NCBI GenBank assembly: GCA_949289565.1
Contig: CASEOO010000042.1
Location: 1 to 48,022 of the forward strand
Direction of reading: 5' to 3'
Source of the DNA: an uncultured Bacteroidales bacterium
GTDB lineage: Bacteria; Bacteroidota; Bacteroidia; Bacteroidales; UBA932
Length of the DNA stretch: 48,022 nt
Shown: positions 32,781 to 41,895 of the stretch, one piece after another
How the letters are laid out: each line of letters begins with the position of its first letter
How positions within the stretch are numbered: the stretch's first letter is position 1
The notes under the pieces: model-generated
Told to the model about the DNA's origin: nothing
What the model saw: the letters and a program-made list of their open reading frames with translations, nothing else
The model's database searches: none
Made by a program: the position numbers and the translations under genes

Positions 32781-33689
32781 ATGTTTACTAAATTTGAAGA
32801 CATCTTTGCCGAGCTTGCAGGCAGGGGTGCAAAAAAAAGAATGATTGCAGCATGGGGTGTGGATGGGCATACCATTGCCGCCGCCAGCAAGGCTATAGAT
32901 CTCGGAATGATAGAGGCCACTCTTGTCGGTGACGAGGCCCTCATCAAAGAGCAGTGCGACAAGGATGGCATAGACATCACGAAATTCACCATTGTTCACA
33001 ACCCTTCTGAGCTTCCTGCAGTGGCAGAGGCTGTGACTATGGTCCGTGAAGGCCAGGGTGACATACTCATGAAAGGCCTTTGCAGCACTGACAAGTTCAT
33101 GCGCGCCATATTGAACAAGGAAACAGGCCTTCTCCCTCCTAAGGCAGTGCTCAGCCATGTGTCTGTGATAGAGAATCCGAATTACCACAAACTCATCTTC
33201 CTGGGCGACATGGCAGTGATCCCTCTTCCTGACCTCAGCCAGAAGAAGGCTATACTGACTTATCTCGTGAACACCGCACATTCCATGGGCATAGCATGCC
33301 CTAAGGTAGCCATCATTGCCGCTACTGAGCAGATGCTCGAAAAAATGCCTGCCTGCGTAGAAGCCGCTGTCCTGGCGAAGAAAGTGGACAGGGGAGAGAT
33401 CAAGGGATGCGTAGCTGACGGACCTCTGGCCCTGGATGTGGCTATCGATCAGGAATCAGTGGAAATCAAGCATCTGGTAAGCCCTGTGGCTGGAGATGCA
33501 GACTGCCTTCTCTTCCCGAATATCGAGTCAGCCAATGTTTTCTACAAAACGAACTCAAAGCTTGCGGCAGGAGTTCACCAGGCTGGCATGGTAGTGGGAG
33601 CTAAGGTGCCTTGCGTTCTTTCAAGCCGGGCAGACAGCATCGATACTAAGTTGAATTCCATCGCTATTGCCGCCATGGCGGCCAAGTAG
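32781..33689 (+). CDS. ptb: phosphate butyryltransferase (phosphotransacylase family)
   Basis: A 302-residue enzyme that exchanges CoA for phosphate on butyryl-CoA (or acetyl-CoA) to give the acyl phosphate. Features include ILMKGLCSTDKFMRAIL, LLPPKAVLSHVSVIE, GDMAVIPLPDL and a C-terminal KVPCVLSSRADS, the family's CoA and active-site region. I use ATG 32781 (MFTKFEDIF), 14 nt after ackA; an in-frame ATG at 32751 would overlap ackA. The following gene is butyrate kinase, which favours butyryl over acetyl as substrate, though specificity cannot be read directly. Confidence 0.88.
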   Translation: MFTKFEDIFAELAGRGAKKRMIAAWGVDGHTIAAASKAIDLGMIEATLVGDEALIKEQCDKDGIDITKFTIVHNPSELPAVAEAVTMVREGQGDILMKGLCSTDKFMRAILNKETGLLPPKAVLSHVSVIENPNYHKLIFLGDMAVIPLPDLSQKKAILTYLVNTAHSMGIACPKVAIIAATEQMLEKMPACVEAAVLAKKVDRGEIKGCVADGPLALDVAIDQESVEIKHLVSPVAGDADCLLFPNIESANVFYKTNSKLAAGVHQAGMVVGAKVPCVLSSRADSIDTKLNSIAIAAMAAK

Positions 33690-33695
33690 TCCGTG

Positions 33696-34841
33696 ATGAC
33701 TGGGAAGATTTTGGCCATCAACACCGGATCTACTACGACAAAGCTTGGATTTTATGACTCAGGCAGGAAGGTGTTCGAAGAGAACATCTTCCACAGCCTG
33801 GACAAACTTTCCAGATATAACTCTGTAATGGACCAGGGCCATATGAGGCTTGTCACCATTACAGAGTTTCTTTTGTCAAAGGGCATCCGCCTTGTTGATA
33901 TAGACCTGGTCATGGCGAGGTCAGGCCTGGTGACTCCGATGGAGACAGGTGTATATGAGATAAACGAAGTCTTGGAAGACGCCTTGAGGCATTGCACGAA
34001 CGGAGTCCATGCCTGCAACTTGAGCGGTCTTCTGGCATGTGATGTAGCGGAGCTTGTGAATGAAGCCAGGAAAGATGCCGGCATTTCAGGTGTATGCAGA
34101 GCATATATGGCAGACCCTCCTATGGCTGATGAAATGCTTCCTGAAGCGAAGATAGGCGGGCTGCCTGAATTCCCGCGCAGGGCGCTCTGCCATGCCCTTA
34201 ATTCCAGGGCGGTAGTCAGGCATTATGCGAAAAAACAAGGCAAGAGGCCAGAAGAGGTTACCGCCATAGTTGCGCACATAGGCGGCGGCACTTCTGTCAC
34301 CCTGCACAAGGGAGGACGCATTATTGATACAAATGATGCCTTGGGCGGCGACGGCCCTCTCAGCACTGAAAGAGCAGGGACTGTGCCTGCCTTCCCTTTG
34401 ATAGAGATGTGCTTCAGCGGCCAGTATACGAAAGACGAAGTGAAGCGCAAACTCGTCGGAAACGGGGGAGCGGTGGCATTTTGCGGAACGAATGACTTCA
34501 AGTCGGTGGTGGCCAAAGCAGAGGCTGGAGATGAGTCTGTGAAACTTTTTCTTGAAGGGTTCTGCCTGAGCGTTGCAAAATATATTGCCGGCCTGGCAAC
34601 TGATGTCTGCGGACAAGTTGATGTCATTATTTTGACCGGAGGCATTGCCTGGAATCAGGCACTTATGGAGAAAATCACCGGCAGAGTCTCATTCATCGCC
34701 CCTGTGGAGATATATCCTGGAGGAAACGAGATGGACTCTCTGGCAGAAAACGGTTATGGCGTGCTGTCAGGAGAGATGGAAGTGAAGCATTATCGTCCTT
34801 CCTCTTCTTGCTGGTGCGGGAAGCCAGTTTCCTCTTGCTGA
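33696..34841 (+). CDS. buk: butyrate kinase
   Basis: A 381-residue acyl kinase of the same fold as AckA. It starts MTGKILAINTGSTTTKLGFY with the phosphate-binding NTGSTTTK, followed by VMARSGLVTP, HIGGGTSVTLHKGGRIIDTNDA, GDGPLSTERAGTVP and ILTGGIAWN. It forms butyrate and ATP from butyryl phosphate; branched acids are also possible substrates. The gap to ptb is 6 nt. The last residues (SSSCWCGKPVSSC) extend past the usual end and overlap the leftward serine hydrolase gene by 52 bp, so the tail was probably gained by losing a stop. Confidence 0.92.
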   Translation: MTGKILAINTGSTTTKLGFYDSGRKVFEENIFHSLDKLSRYNSVMDQGHMRLVTITEFLLSKGIRLVDIDLVMARSGLVTPMETGVYEINEVLEDALRHCTNGVHACNLSGLLACDVAELVNEARKDAGISGVCRAYMADPPMADEMLPEAKIGGLPEFPRRALCHALNSRAVVRHYAKKQGKRPEEVTAIVAHIGGGTSVTLHKGGRIIDTNDALGGDGPLSTERAGTVPAFPLIEMCFSGQYTKDEVKRKLVGNGGAVAFCGTNDFKSVVAKAEAGDESVKLFLEGFCLSVAKYIAGLATDVCGQVDVIILTGGIAWNQALMEKITGRVSFIAPVEIYPGGNEMDSLAENGYGVLSGEMEVKHYRPSSSCWCGKPVSSC

Positions 34842-36208
34842 AAGCTCTGTCCTAAGGCGAAATTTCCGGCCACGCTCGTGGAAAACAGATCGCGTGACGG
34901 CAGCATAGGGCTGTATAGCTCCCGGCATTTTCTGAACAGGGCCTCGGTGTATCTGGTGAACCCGGGGCCTTTCCATGTGCTGGTGTTTGTTATCATGATC
35001 CAGCATTCTCCGTCAGGGAAATATTTTACCAGTGCGCTTGTGCCTCCAAGCGTGCCCGTCCTGGTCCATTCTCCTGTCGGTTTTGTGTCGTTCCACCCCA
35101 GTGAATAAGTCTCAGGATTGAAATACTCTGTCATTTCAGCCACGCTTTCCTCTGAAATTATATCCGGAATCTCGGCCTTTCCGTCTATGGAGGCAACGAA
35201 CCTGCTGAGCTCTGCAGGTGACCCGCACCATGCGCCCGCGCCTGACAGCCCGTGGATGTCATTCGCTCCGTAGCATCTTTCGACCATACGTCCGCTCAGA
35301 TTGTATTCCTCCATCAGTTCAGACCCTGCGTGCATATAGTATCTGACCTCGTTAGGATATTTGTCTTCGTAGTAATTGCCTGCCAGATGCATGTCAAAAC
35401 ATCCTGCCGGACGGAGCACATTTTCCTGGATGAAAGTTTCGTAGTCCATGCCGCTGATTTTCTCTATGATCATGGACAGCAGGAGATAACCGAAGTTCGA
35501 ATATCTCTGCCATGTGCCTGGCTTGTATCCCAGCGGACGTGAAAGCACGCATCTTACGAGGGTTTCGTGGTCCGGAGCATCGTCCAGCCTGAACTGTCTG
35601 ATGATATCCTGTGTGGAGAACATCGGATCTCCCCGGCTGTTCGTGAATCCAGCCTGATGACGGAGCAGCTGCTCGACTGTGATGCCGAATTTTGCCTTTT
35701 CTCTGATGGCCGCAGTGAAAATAGAGTCATTCAAGATGCCCGTCTCTCCGAAAACAGTGTCTTGCAGCGAGATCTGCCCTTTTTCTTTCAGCACCATGAT
35801 TCCGGCGGCTGTGATGAGCTTGGACACAGATGCCATCCTGAGTATGTGGCCCGGAGTCATTTTCTCGCCGTTGGCCTCATCGGCATATCCATATCCTTTC
35901 ACGTACAGAAGAGAGTCATTCCGCATAACCGCAAGAGAAGCCCCTTTGATTTCCCACAATTTAAGGAACTTTTCTATTCTTTTGTCCATGTTTTCCAGTT
36001 CAGGACAAGCTGATGCGCTGTCTGGAAGCGCATGATTCAGGCTCATGGCCGCCGCGACTGAAATATGCGGTTTTTCTGACACGGAGGCGCCATTAAGCCC
36101 CCATGAAGCATTGTCTTTTTTCGTGGCTGATGAAAGCGGCAGGAATATAGCCAGCATGAGTACAGCTAAGGATGCCGGCGCCAGAACCATAAGCCTCTTT
36201 CTGCTCAT
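34790..36208 (-). CDS. serine hydrolase, beta-lactamase/DD-peptidase family
   Basis: A 472-residue exported or membrane-anchored protein (hydrophobic 7-28). The active-site SxxK is Ser127-Lys130 in MASVSKLI. The second motif is Tyr-Ser-Asn in QRYSNFGY, and TGTLGG near residue 405 stands in for the KTG/HxG strand. Relatives include class C-like esterases, peptidases and D-alanyl hydrolases; true lactamase activity should not be assumed. ATG 36208 overlaps the stop of the kinase-like gene upstream (ATGA), with GAGGTGAA just before it. The 3' end overlaps buk. Confidence 0.82.
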   Translation of the reverse strand: MSRKRLMVLAPASLAVLMLAIFLPLSSATKKDNASWGLNGASVSEKPHISVAAAMSLNHALPDSASACPELENMDKRIEKFLKLWEIKGASLAVMRNDSLLYVKGYGYADEANGEKMTPGHILRMASVSKLITAAGIMVLKEKGQISLQDTVFGETGILNDSIFTAAIREKAKFGITVEQLLRHQAGFTNSRGDPMFSTQDIIRQFRLDDAPDHETLVRCVLSRPLGYKPGTWQRYSNFGYLLLSMIIEKISGMDYETFIQENVLRPAGCFDMHLAGNYYEDKYPNEVRYYMHAGSELMEEYNLSGRMVERCYGANDIHGLSGAGAWCGSPAELSRFVASIDGKAEIPDIISEESVAEMTEYFNPETYSLGWNDTKPTGEWTRTGTLGGTSALVKYFPDGECWIMITNTSTWKGPGFTRYTEALFRKCRELYSPMLPSRDLFSTSVAGNFALGQSFQQEETGFPHQQEEEGR

Positions 36209-36831
36209 TTCACCTCCTCGCGCAATATGCCTGCTCTGACGGCGAAGTCTATAATGTAGTCGGCTGTGCCTTCTATGCCCAGAATCGATGAGTCTATGCA
36301 CAGGTCGTAGTTAGATGCCACGCCCCAGTTCCCGAATGTATAGTAGTTGTAGTATGTCTCCCTCTTGCGGTCAGTCTTTTCTATCAGGTCCTCAGCCTTG
36401 TCCCTGGAAAGGTTCAGCCTGTCCATTATCATCTGGATGCGGTTTTCTTCAGGTGCTGTTATGAACACGTCCACAGTGCAGTCCATGTCTCGCAGAATGT
36501 AGTCTGCGCAGCGTCCTACTATGACGGCCGATTCCTTTTCTGCGATGTCCCTGATGACTGTGCTCTGTATCTGGAAAAGGTTCTCTCCGTTGAGATAGTT
36601 TTTCGGAGAGCCGAATGTCTGCGTGGCGAAGAATGATGACACCGGGAAGAGATTTCTCTTCTCGTCCTTTTTCTTGAACACGTCAGGGCTGAAGCCGCTG
36701 GACTCTGCCGCTTTAGTGATGAGCTCATTGTCATAGACTTTGATACCCAGTTTCCTGCCAAGTTCCAGAGCGACCTGCTTTCCTCCGCTGCCGAATTGGC
36801 GCCCAAGATTGATTATTATTTTTCCGTTCAT
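36205..36831 (-). CDS. cytidylate kinase-like protein
   Basis: A 208-residue cytoplasmic P-loop kinase. GRQFGSGGKQVA (residues 10-21) is the nucleotide-binding loop of the cytidylate-kinase-like family, and ESAVIVGRCADYIL, then NRIQMIMDRLNLS with the LID-like arginine region (DRKRETYYNYY), follow. The family is distinct from Cmk itself and its substrate is not established. The downstream hydrolase is translationally coupled. The leader 36832-36919 contains TGTCCC/GGGACA arms near 36858-36873 that could form a small stem. Confidence 0.8.
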   Translation of the reverse strand: MNGKIIINLGRQFGSGGKQVALELGRKLGIKVYDNELITKAAESSGFSPDVFKKKDEKRNLFPVSSFFATQTFGSPKNYLNGENLFQIQSTVIRDIAEKESAVIVGRCADYILRDMDCTVDVFITAPEENRIQMIMDRLNLSRDKAEDLIEKTDRKRETYYNYYTFGNWGVASNYDLCIDSSILGIEGTADYIIDFAVRAGILREEVK

Positions 36832-36919
36832 AAAATGCAGTATTGTTTATTGTCCCGTCAGGGACATCCTTTTTTTCTTATGTGGCCTACGGCCAATGCC
36901 GGAAGTTAGTCCCTGCTTC

Positions 36920-38308
36920 TCAGAGTTTGCTTCCGAGGATGGACGGGTCGTCGCCGTCGTTCAGTTTCCTGAGCTTTTTCATCAGCGCCATCAGCATGAT
37001 GAAAGTGACTAAAAATGCCAGGAAGTCTGAAATAGGGAAGGACAGCCATATGCCCTTGGCATCGAAAAACATCGGCATGACATAGAGCAATGGCAGAAGG
37101 AACAGAAGCTGTCTGGACATGGACAATATGATGGACTTGTTTATCATGCCCAGGCACTGGAACAGATTGGACGTCACCATCTGGAATCCAACCAAAGGCA
37201 GCATCAGGTTGATCAGCACGAGCCCTTTGGCTGAAAGCTCTATCAGCTCCTGGTCAGATGTGAAGATGGATACTGCCGCGTGCGGGAAGGCTATGGACAC
37301 TGCGAAGCCGACCATAGCCACCAATGTGGCATATTTTACGGTTTTCTTGTATACCTCCTTCACTCTGGAATATTTGCGTGCCCCGTAATTGTAGCCGGCG
37401 ATAGGCTGCATGCCCTGGTTCAGTCCCATGTTGATCATTATGAACAGGAAAGATATCCTGTTTACGATGCCGTATGCTCCGATGGCCAGGTCTCCGCTGT
37501 AGCTTTTCAGCTGCTGATTTATGAAAAGTGTCACCAGGCAGGCCGCCGAATTCATCAGGAATGGCGCGAGTCCTATGGAAAGAGAGTCTTTCGCTATTCT
37601 GGTGTCAAGCTTGAGATTCTTCTTCTTGAAATGCAGAAGCCTGGATGAGTTGCTGAAGTAGCGCAATATTACCGCCAAGGCGACGAGCTGGGCTATCACC
37701 GTGGCAAGCGCCGCCCCTCTGATGCCCATGTTCATCATGAATATGAATATCGGGGCGAGAATCACATTCAATATTACGGTCATGATAGTCAGGTTCATAG
37801 CCATCCTCGGGTTTCCGGACGCCCTGAGCTGGTTGTTCAGCCCGAGATACAGATGCGTGATGACATTTCCCAGCAGGATGACCTGCATATATTCCCGGGC
37901 ATAGACGATGGTCTGGTCGCTCGCTCCGAAGAAATAGAGGATAGGGTCCAGGAAAGTCAGTGCGACAGTCATGAAAACCAGTCCGATGATGATGTTCAGG
38001 GTCACGACATTGCTCAGGACTTTGTTCGCCATGTCATAGTTTTTCTGCCCGAGAAGCACAGACATGATTGTGCTTGCTCCGACACCTACCAGTGTGCCGA
38101 ATGCCGCCGACAAGTTCATCAGAGGGAATGTGACAGCCAGTCCGGCGATGGCCAGAGGCCCTACGCCATGACCGATGAAAATGCTGTCTATCATGTTGTA
38201 GAGCGAGGATGCAGTCATGGCTATGATAGCCGGCCCTGCATACTTCATGAGGAGCTTTCCGATTTTCTCGGTGCCCAGTTCCAAAGGCACAGCCTGATTC
38301 ACTGCCAT
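36920..38308 (-). CDS. MATE-family efflux transporter
   Basis: A 462-residue inner-membrane exporter with twelve hydrophobic segments in two halves. Family features are GPAIIAMTASSLYNMIDSIF (first helix), GVGASTIMSVLLGQK, LRASGNPRMAM and, in the second half, MGLNQGMQPIAGYNYGARK. It resembles MepA/NorM-type multidrug or organic cation exporters driven by Na+ or H+. The gene starts 2 nt after the FKBP lipoprotein stop, so it is the last member of a leftward operon. Substrate not readable. Confidence 0.9.
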   Translation of the reverse strand: MAVNQAVPLELGTEKIGKLLMKYAGPAIIAMTASSLYNMIDSIFIGHGVGPLAIAGLAVTFPLMNLSAAFGTLVGVGASTIMSVLLGQKNYDMANKVLSNVVTLNIIIGLVFMTVALTFLDPILYFFGASDQTIVYAREYMQVILLGNVITHLYLGLNNQLRASGNPRMAMNLTIMTVILNVILAPIFIFMMNMGIRGAALATVIAQLVALAVILRYFSNSSRLLHFKKKNLKLDTRIAKDSLSIGLAPFLMNSAACLVTLFINQQLKSYSGDLAIGAYGIVNRISFLFIMINMGLNQGMQPIAGYNYGARKYSRVKEVYKKTVKYATLVAMVGFAVSIAFPHAAVSIFTSDQELIELSAKGLVLINLMLPLVGFQMVTSNLFQCLGMINKSIILSMSRQLLFLLPLLYVMPMFFDAKGIWLSFPISDFLAFLVTFIMLMALMKKLRKLNDGDDPSILGSKL

Positions 38309-38310
38309 CT

Positions 38311-39339
38311 TTATTCCTCCTCTTCTTCGTCCGGATCAGGGTCAGGCACCAGTTCTATCTCGAAAACAAGCGGTGCATATGCAGGAATGAGCGAGCCGCT
38401 TCCGGATGTGCCGTATCCGTATGTGGACCAGAATATTCCTGTGCCTTTTTCCATGGCCTTCATTTCCCACAATGTCTTGCCGAAGCCGGATATGATGCTG
38501 TTCCCGTCCAGCTTGATCTGGGTGGAGTCAGATGACATGGTCACCTCCATCGGCCCGTACGTCTTGTCTTCCGAGAAGATGTTGTGGTCCTTTGCTGTCT
38601 TTTCGACTGTAGTGTCGAATACCTGGCCGTCAAGACGCATGCCGGTGTAGTTGATATATACTGTAGTGTCCCTGTGCATGTCTTCCAGCTCGCCTTCTCC
38701 TGCGGTTTCAGTGATATAGTAGAATCCCTCAGGGCCGGCCTCCGGCAGAGTGATGGAATGTTCTGCGCAGTATTCTTCTATGGCTTCTGTCTGCCACTCG
38801 TAAATGTCTTCAGCTATGCCATCCACCCTTACCTTGTATATTCTGGAACTCTGGTCGGTCACATTGGCCATATATTCTTCTTCTGTATCATACCTGTTGT
38901 ATGTCATGAACCATCCGGGAATAAGAGCTTCCCTTTCCCCTCCGACTTTCATTCCTGCCAGCAAGTCTTCCAGGCCTTTGTTTATCGCGCCTTCTCTGAA
39001 AGACCATACTTGAGGGCCGTAATAATACGTTTCGTTATAGCTGCCAGTCTGCTTTGCGCTTTCAGCATCTGATGATGTTGTGATATTTCCTTCCAAATCT
39101 CTGACCACATAGCTCACCAGCACATAGCATGGCATAGTGACATCCTCGCCGTCCCCGGTTTTCTCTGCGCCAAGCATGTAGATGCCCATCCCTGCCTTCT
39201 CGGCATCAGGGTGGTGCGTGTGAATCCATGCTTCGAGATACATTTTTTCATCTTCATTCGGCCTGGTCTCTTCTTTCACGGCGCATCCGCCTAAAACAGC
39301 TGTGCAGAGACCTGCAAAAGCCAGCAATCTAAATTTCAT
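38311..39339 (-). CDS. FKBP-type peptidyl-prolyl isomerase lipoprotein
   Basis: A 342-residue lipoprotein: MKFRLLAFAGLCTAVLGGC with Cys19. The mature part has two FKBP-like regions. The first (about 70-175) contains GINKGLEDLLAGMKVGGERE. The C-terminal one (about 225-335) has VYINYTGMRLDGQVFDTT and an acidic tail (PDPDPDEEEEE). It probably assists folding in the periplasm or at the outer membrane. ATG 39339 is chosen over a TTG two codons upstream because it begins the signal peptide cleanly. The gene lies between a smaller FKBP-like lipoprotein and the MATE gene. Confidence 0.82.
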   Translation of the reverse strand: MKFRLLAFAGLCTAVLGGCAVKEETRPNEDEKMYLEAWIHTHHPDAEKAGMGIYMLGAEKTGDGEDVTMPCYVLVSYVVRDLEGNITTSSDAESAKQTGSYNETYYYGPQVWSFREGAINKGLEDLLAGMKVGGEREALIPGWFMTYNRYDTEEEYMANVTDQSSRIYKVRVDGIAEDIYEWQTEAIEEYCAEHSITLPEAGPEGFYYITETAGEGELEDMHRDTTVYINYTGMRLDGQVFDTTVEKTAKDHNIFSEDKTYGPMEVTMSSDSTQIKLDGNSIISGFGKTLWEMKAMEKGTGIFWSTYGYGTSGSGSLIPAYAPLVFEIELVPDPDPDEEEEE

Positions 39340-39371
39340 CTTCAATATTTTTCCTAAATTATCGTTTTTAA

Positions 39372-39929
39372 TCAGTCATTGGTCAAACTCTCGACCCATA
39401 TCTGGAAAATCAGTGCAGAGTTCGCCGGTATGTTTCCTATGATTTTATCGCCGAAGCCGTATTTCCCGGAAAATACTATATAGCAGACTTCTCCTCCGCG
39501 CACTCCGGCAAGCCCTTTCTTCAGGCCCTCTATCAGTTCCGTGTCTTCATCCAGCGTCAAAGTCAGTATGCTGCAGTCCGGGGATGTCAGATTCCATCCG
39601 CTTTCTGCCGCAGTCTCTTCCCGGTTCGTTGTGAACAGGCTGGAGGCTGACGGTGCGCTTCCTGAAAAAATATATCCGGCATAGTAGAATGACACTATCC
39701 CGCCTTCTTCCAGGGCATCTCCTGTCCCTTCGGTGAGCACGACCCTGTTTGAACCCCCGTTTCTCACAATCCGGGGCGCCGGCTCCTGGTTCATCAGCCC
39801 TTCGATGAAGCTGTCTATCCTGTCCTCCTGTGAAGAATATGTATTCTCCAGGCTCTGCTTTTTGCAGGAGGCCAGGCCCAGCAGAATGACTGCGGCCAGG
39901 GCCCATATGTATCCTGAACGATTCATCAT
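39372..39929 (-). CDS. small FKBP-type lipoprotein
   Basis: A 185-residue lipoprotein starting MMNRSGYIW, with lipobox GLASC and Cys22. The mature domain contains GIVSFYYAGYIFSG, LIEGLKKGLAGVRGGEVCYI and SGKYGFGDKIIGNIPANSAL, the FKBP core pattern (V-x-Y-x-G, GL-x-G...GE, YGYG-like and IP-x-x-S-x-L). It could be an isomerase or a chaperone. It is one of a pair of FKBP lipoproteins in a leftward run that begins with the DHH phosphoesterase gene. Confidence 0.82.
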   Translation of the reverse strand: MMNRSGYIWALAAVILLGLASCKKQSLENTYSSQEDRIDSFIEGLMNQEPAPRIVRNGGSNRVVLTEGTGDALEEGGIVSFYYAGYIFSGSAPSASSLFTTNREETAAESGWNLTSPDCSILTLTLDEDTELIEGLKKGLAGVRGGEVCYIVFSGKYGFGDKIIGNIPANSALIFQIWVESLTND

Positions 39930-39971
39930 TTCCAAAATACTTAATTTGTCTGGCCGGTTCCGGCCAATTCA

Positions 39972-41033
39972 TTAGCGGCTGGCGCCGCCGGAGAAAAATT
40001 CTTTCAATTTTTCTTTTACATAATGCGAGGCTTCTTCTGCTGTGCCGCAAGGAAGGTCTTCTCCTTTCATCAGCCTGCCTCCGGCGGCCAGCTCGTGTCC
40101 TCCTCCATGAAAATACACGGCAGAGAATTTGTTCGCGGAAATGCCTTTCTTTGAACGGATCGACACCCTGAATCTGTCGTCCTCTTCTTTCAGCAGCAAG
40201 CTCATCCTTACACAACCTATGCCGAGGGGCATGTTCACAAAGCCTTCTGTTTCTCCTTCCTTGATGTCGTATTTCCGGGCAAGCGCCTTGTCTATAATCA
40301 TATATGCCACCCCGTCTTCTGTAATGGCCATATTTTCAGAAAGCAGCTCTCCCATAAGGCGGAAGCGGTTTTCTCTGTAATTTGTGTACAGGGCAGCCAC
40401 TACTGCATCCCTGTCGATGCCTGCCGCCAGGAGCTGCGACGCCATCATGAATGTGGACGGATACACTGAGTTCGAAAAATTGTTCGTGTCCGTAGTCATT
40501 CCTGCCAGAAGCGCTTCGGCGCATTTGCGAGGCAGTTTACTTGCATCGCCGGCGATGTCAGGCATATTCATTAAAATATGGTACAGCAATTCCGATGTGG
40601 ACGACACTTCCACTTCTGAAAATATCAGGCTGAATTTTCCAGTGTCAGGGTTGAGGTGATGGTCTATGAGCACTTTCGGGCATTTGCATTCTTCCAGAAT
40701 ACGGCTCATTTTCTCTGCCCGGCTGAATGTGTTCATGTCCAGGCAGAAAAGCAGGTCTGCAGAGTTGACAGCCTCGGCCGCCGCTTCCGGATTCTCTTCA
40801 TGGACAATGATGCTGTCCGTGTCGCCTTCTGCCAGAAAAGCAAGCGATTCAGGATAACGGTCGTGAAGGACTGTGACAGCCTGTTTCCCTGAAGCCTTCA
40901 GATATCTCATCAGCCCTGTGGAACTGCCGATGGCGTCTCCGTCCGGATGCATATGGGTGACGATGGCCGCCTTCTCTGCCTTTCCGGCCAGAATGTGCAG
41001 CGATGATATGAGCCCGGGGTCTATACTTGTCAT
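39972..41033 (-). CDS. DHH-family phosphoesterase (NrnA-like)
   Basis: A 353-residue cytoplasmic enzyme. The manganese ligands are in HMHPDGDAIGSS (His27-Asp33), CLDMN and IDHHLN. The DHHA1 domain ends with FHGGGHELAAGG, the substrate-binding glycine motif. NrnA-type members degrade short oligoribonucleotides and remove phosphate from pAp. I chose ATG 41033 (MTSIDPGLIS); ATG 41054 would add seven residues. It is first in the leftward run leading to two FKBP lipoproteins and a MATE exporter, with its own promoter box at 41101-41094. Confidence 0.87.
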   Translation of the reverse strand: MTSIDPGLISSLHILAGKAEKAAIVTHMHPDGDAIGSSTGLMRYLKASGKQAVTVLHDRYPESLAFLAEGDTDSIIVHEENPEAAAEAVNSADLLFCLDMNTFSRAEKMSRILEECKCPKVLIDHHLNPDTGKFSLIFSEVEVSSTSELLYHILMNMPDIAGDASKLPRKCAEALLAGMTTDTNNFSNSVYPSTFMMASQLLAAGIDRDAVVAALYTNYRENRFRLMGELLSENMAITEDGVAYMIIDKALARKYDIKEGETEGFVNMPLGIGCVRMSLLLKEEDDRFRVSIRSKKGISANKFSAVYFHGGGHELAAGGRLMKGEDLPCGTAEEASHYVKEKLKEFFSGGASR

Positions 41034-41093
41034 AAATTCAATGTGTTGGATCATCTTGGCGTCCTGACGGACGGCGATAAATCAATGTGGGCG

Positions 41094-41101
41094 CAAATTT
41101 A
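41094..41101 (-). promoter_or_regulatory. promoter box of the DHH gene
   Basis: TAAATTTG on the minus strand lies about 60 nt before ATG 41033, back to back with the rightward promoter. Confidence 0.45.
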
Positions 41102-41109
41102 CAAATTAT

Positions 41110-41141
41110 ATTGCATTTCATAAATCAAATTTTTAACTTTG
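41110..41141 (+). promoter_or_regulatory. promoter of the 41185-44544 block
   Basis: ATTG (41110-41113), a 20-nt spacer and TAACTTTG (41134-41141) make a good Bacteroidetes promoter 43 nt before ATG 41185. Confidence 0.6.
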
Positions 41142-41184
41142 TCCGGAATTTGATTTTGAATATAATTAAATCACTAAAATAATT

Positions 41185-41895
41185 ATGAAAATACTGAAAA
41201 AGGTACTTGTCTACCTCATTTTCCCTCTTGCCATCATAGGATTGGCGTACATGATTGTAGAAAGCGTCATGGAACCTGTGCGTTTCAACAATGAAAAGGC
41301 GGCCCGCGAGGCAGTCGCTATCCAGAGACTGAAGGATATCCGTACTCTGCAGAATGCTTTCAAGACTGAATACGGCAAGTTTACAGCGTCTTTCGACACT
41401 CTCAAGTCTTTCTACACTGATTCTTCCATGAAAGTGGTGATGCAGCTTGGTTCGGCTGACGACTCTGTGGCAGTGGCCAATACGGAGCAGCTCAAGAGGA
41501 GGAATCCTCGGATCAAGCCTGAGCAGATGCTTGAGCTCTACAAAAAAGGCGAGCGTCTGGTCTTCAGGATCGAGAATGAAATCCCTGTCAAGGATACCTT
41601 GTTCAATGACCGCGCAGACTTCAACCTTGATTCTCTGGCATTCGTGCCTTTCTCACAGGGCGATTCCATAAAGATGGATGCTGTTGTGAAGACTGTGTCC
41701 GGAGTGAAAGTGCCTCTTTTCGAAGCCAGCCTTACGTACAAGTCTCTGTTGAAAGGTTTGGACAACCAGCTGAGAATAAACCTCGACGCATCGGAGAAAG
41801 AGAGGAACGAAAAGAAATACGGCACTGCTGATTTCTCAGGACTTAAGGTGGGAAGTGTCACTGCTCCGAACAACAATGCAGGAAACTGGGAATAA
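41185..41895 (+). CDS. conserved membrane-anchored protein
   Basis: A 236-residue protein with one N-terminal membrane helix (about 7-27, VLVYLIFPLAIIGLAYMIV). A helical stretch follows (NNEKAAREAVAIQRLKDIRT) with a look reminiscent of type II secretion pseudopilin N-termini, then a soluble domain ending NNNAGNWE. In Bacteroidetes, as I recall, such genes sit directly before DUF3822 and rsmD, as here. It overlaps the DUF3822 gene by 20 bp. Function not established. Confidence 0.75.
   Translation: MKILKKVLVYLIFPLAIIGLAYMIVESVMEPVRFNNEKAAREAVAIQRLKDIRTLQNAFKTEYGKFTASFDTLKSFYTDSSMKVVMQLGSADDSVAVANTEQLKRRNPRIKPEQMLELYKKGERLVFRIENEIPVKDTLFNDRADFNLDSLAFVPFSQGDSIKMDAVVKTVSGVKVPLFEASLTYKSLLKGLDNQLRINLDASEKERNEKKYGTADFSGLKVGSVTAPNNNAGNWE

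Noticed and set aside
34790..36208. Antibiotic-resistance beta-lactamase
   Set aside because: The SxxK and YxN motifs are shared by many serine hydrolases. The third motif is TGT rather than KTG, and length and context do not point to a true lactamase.
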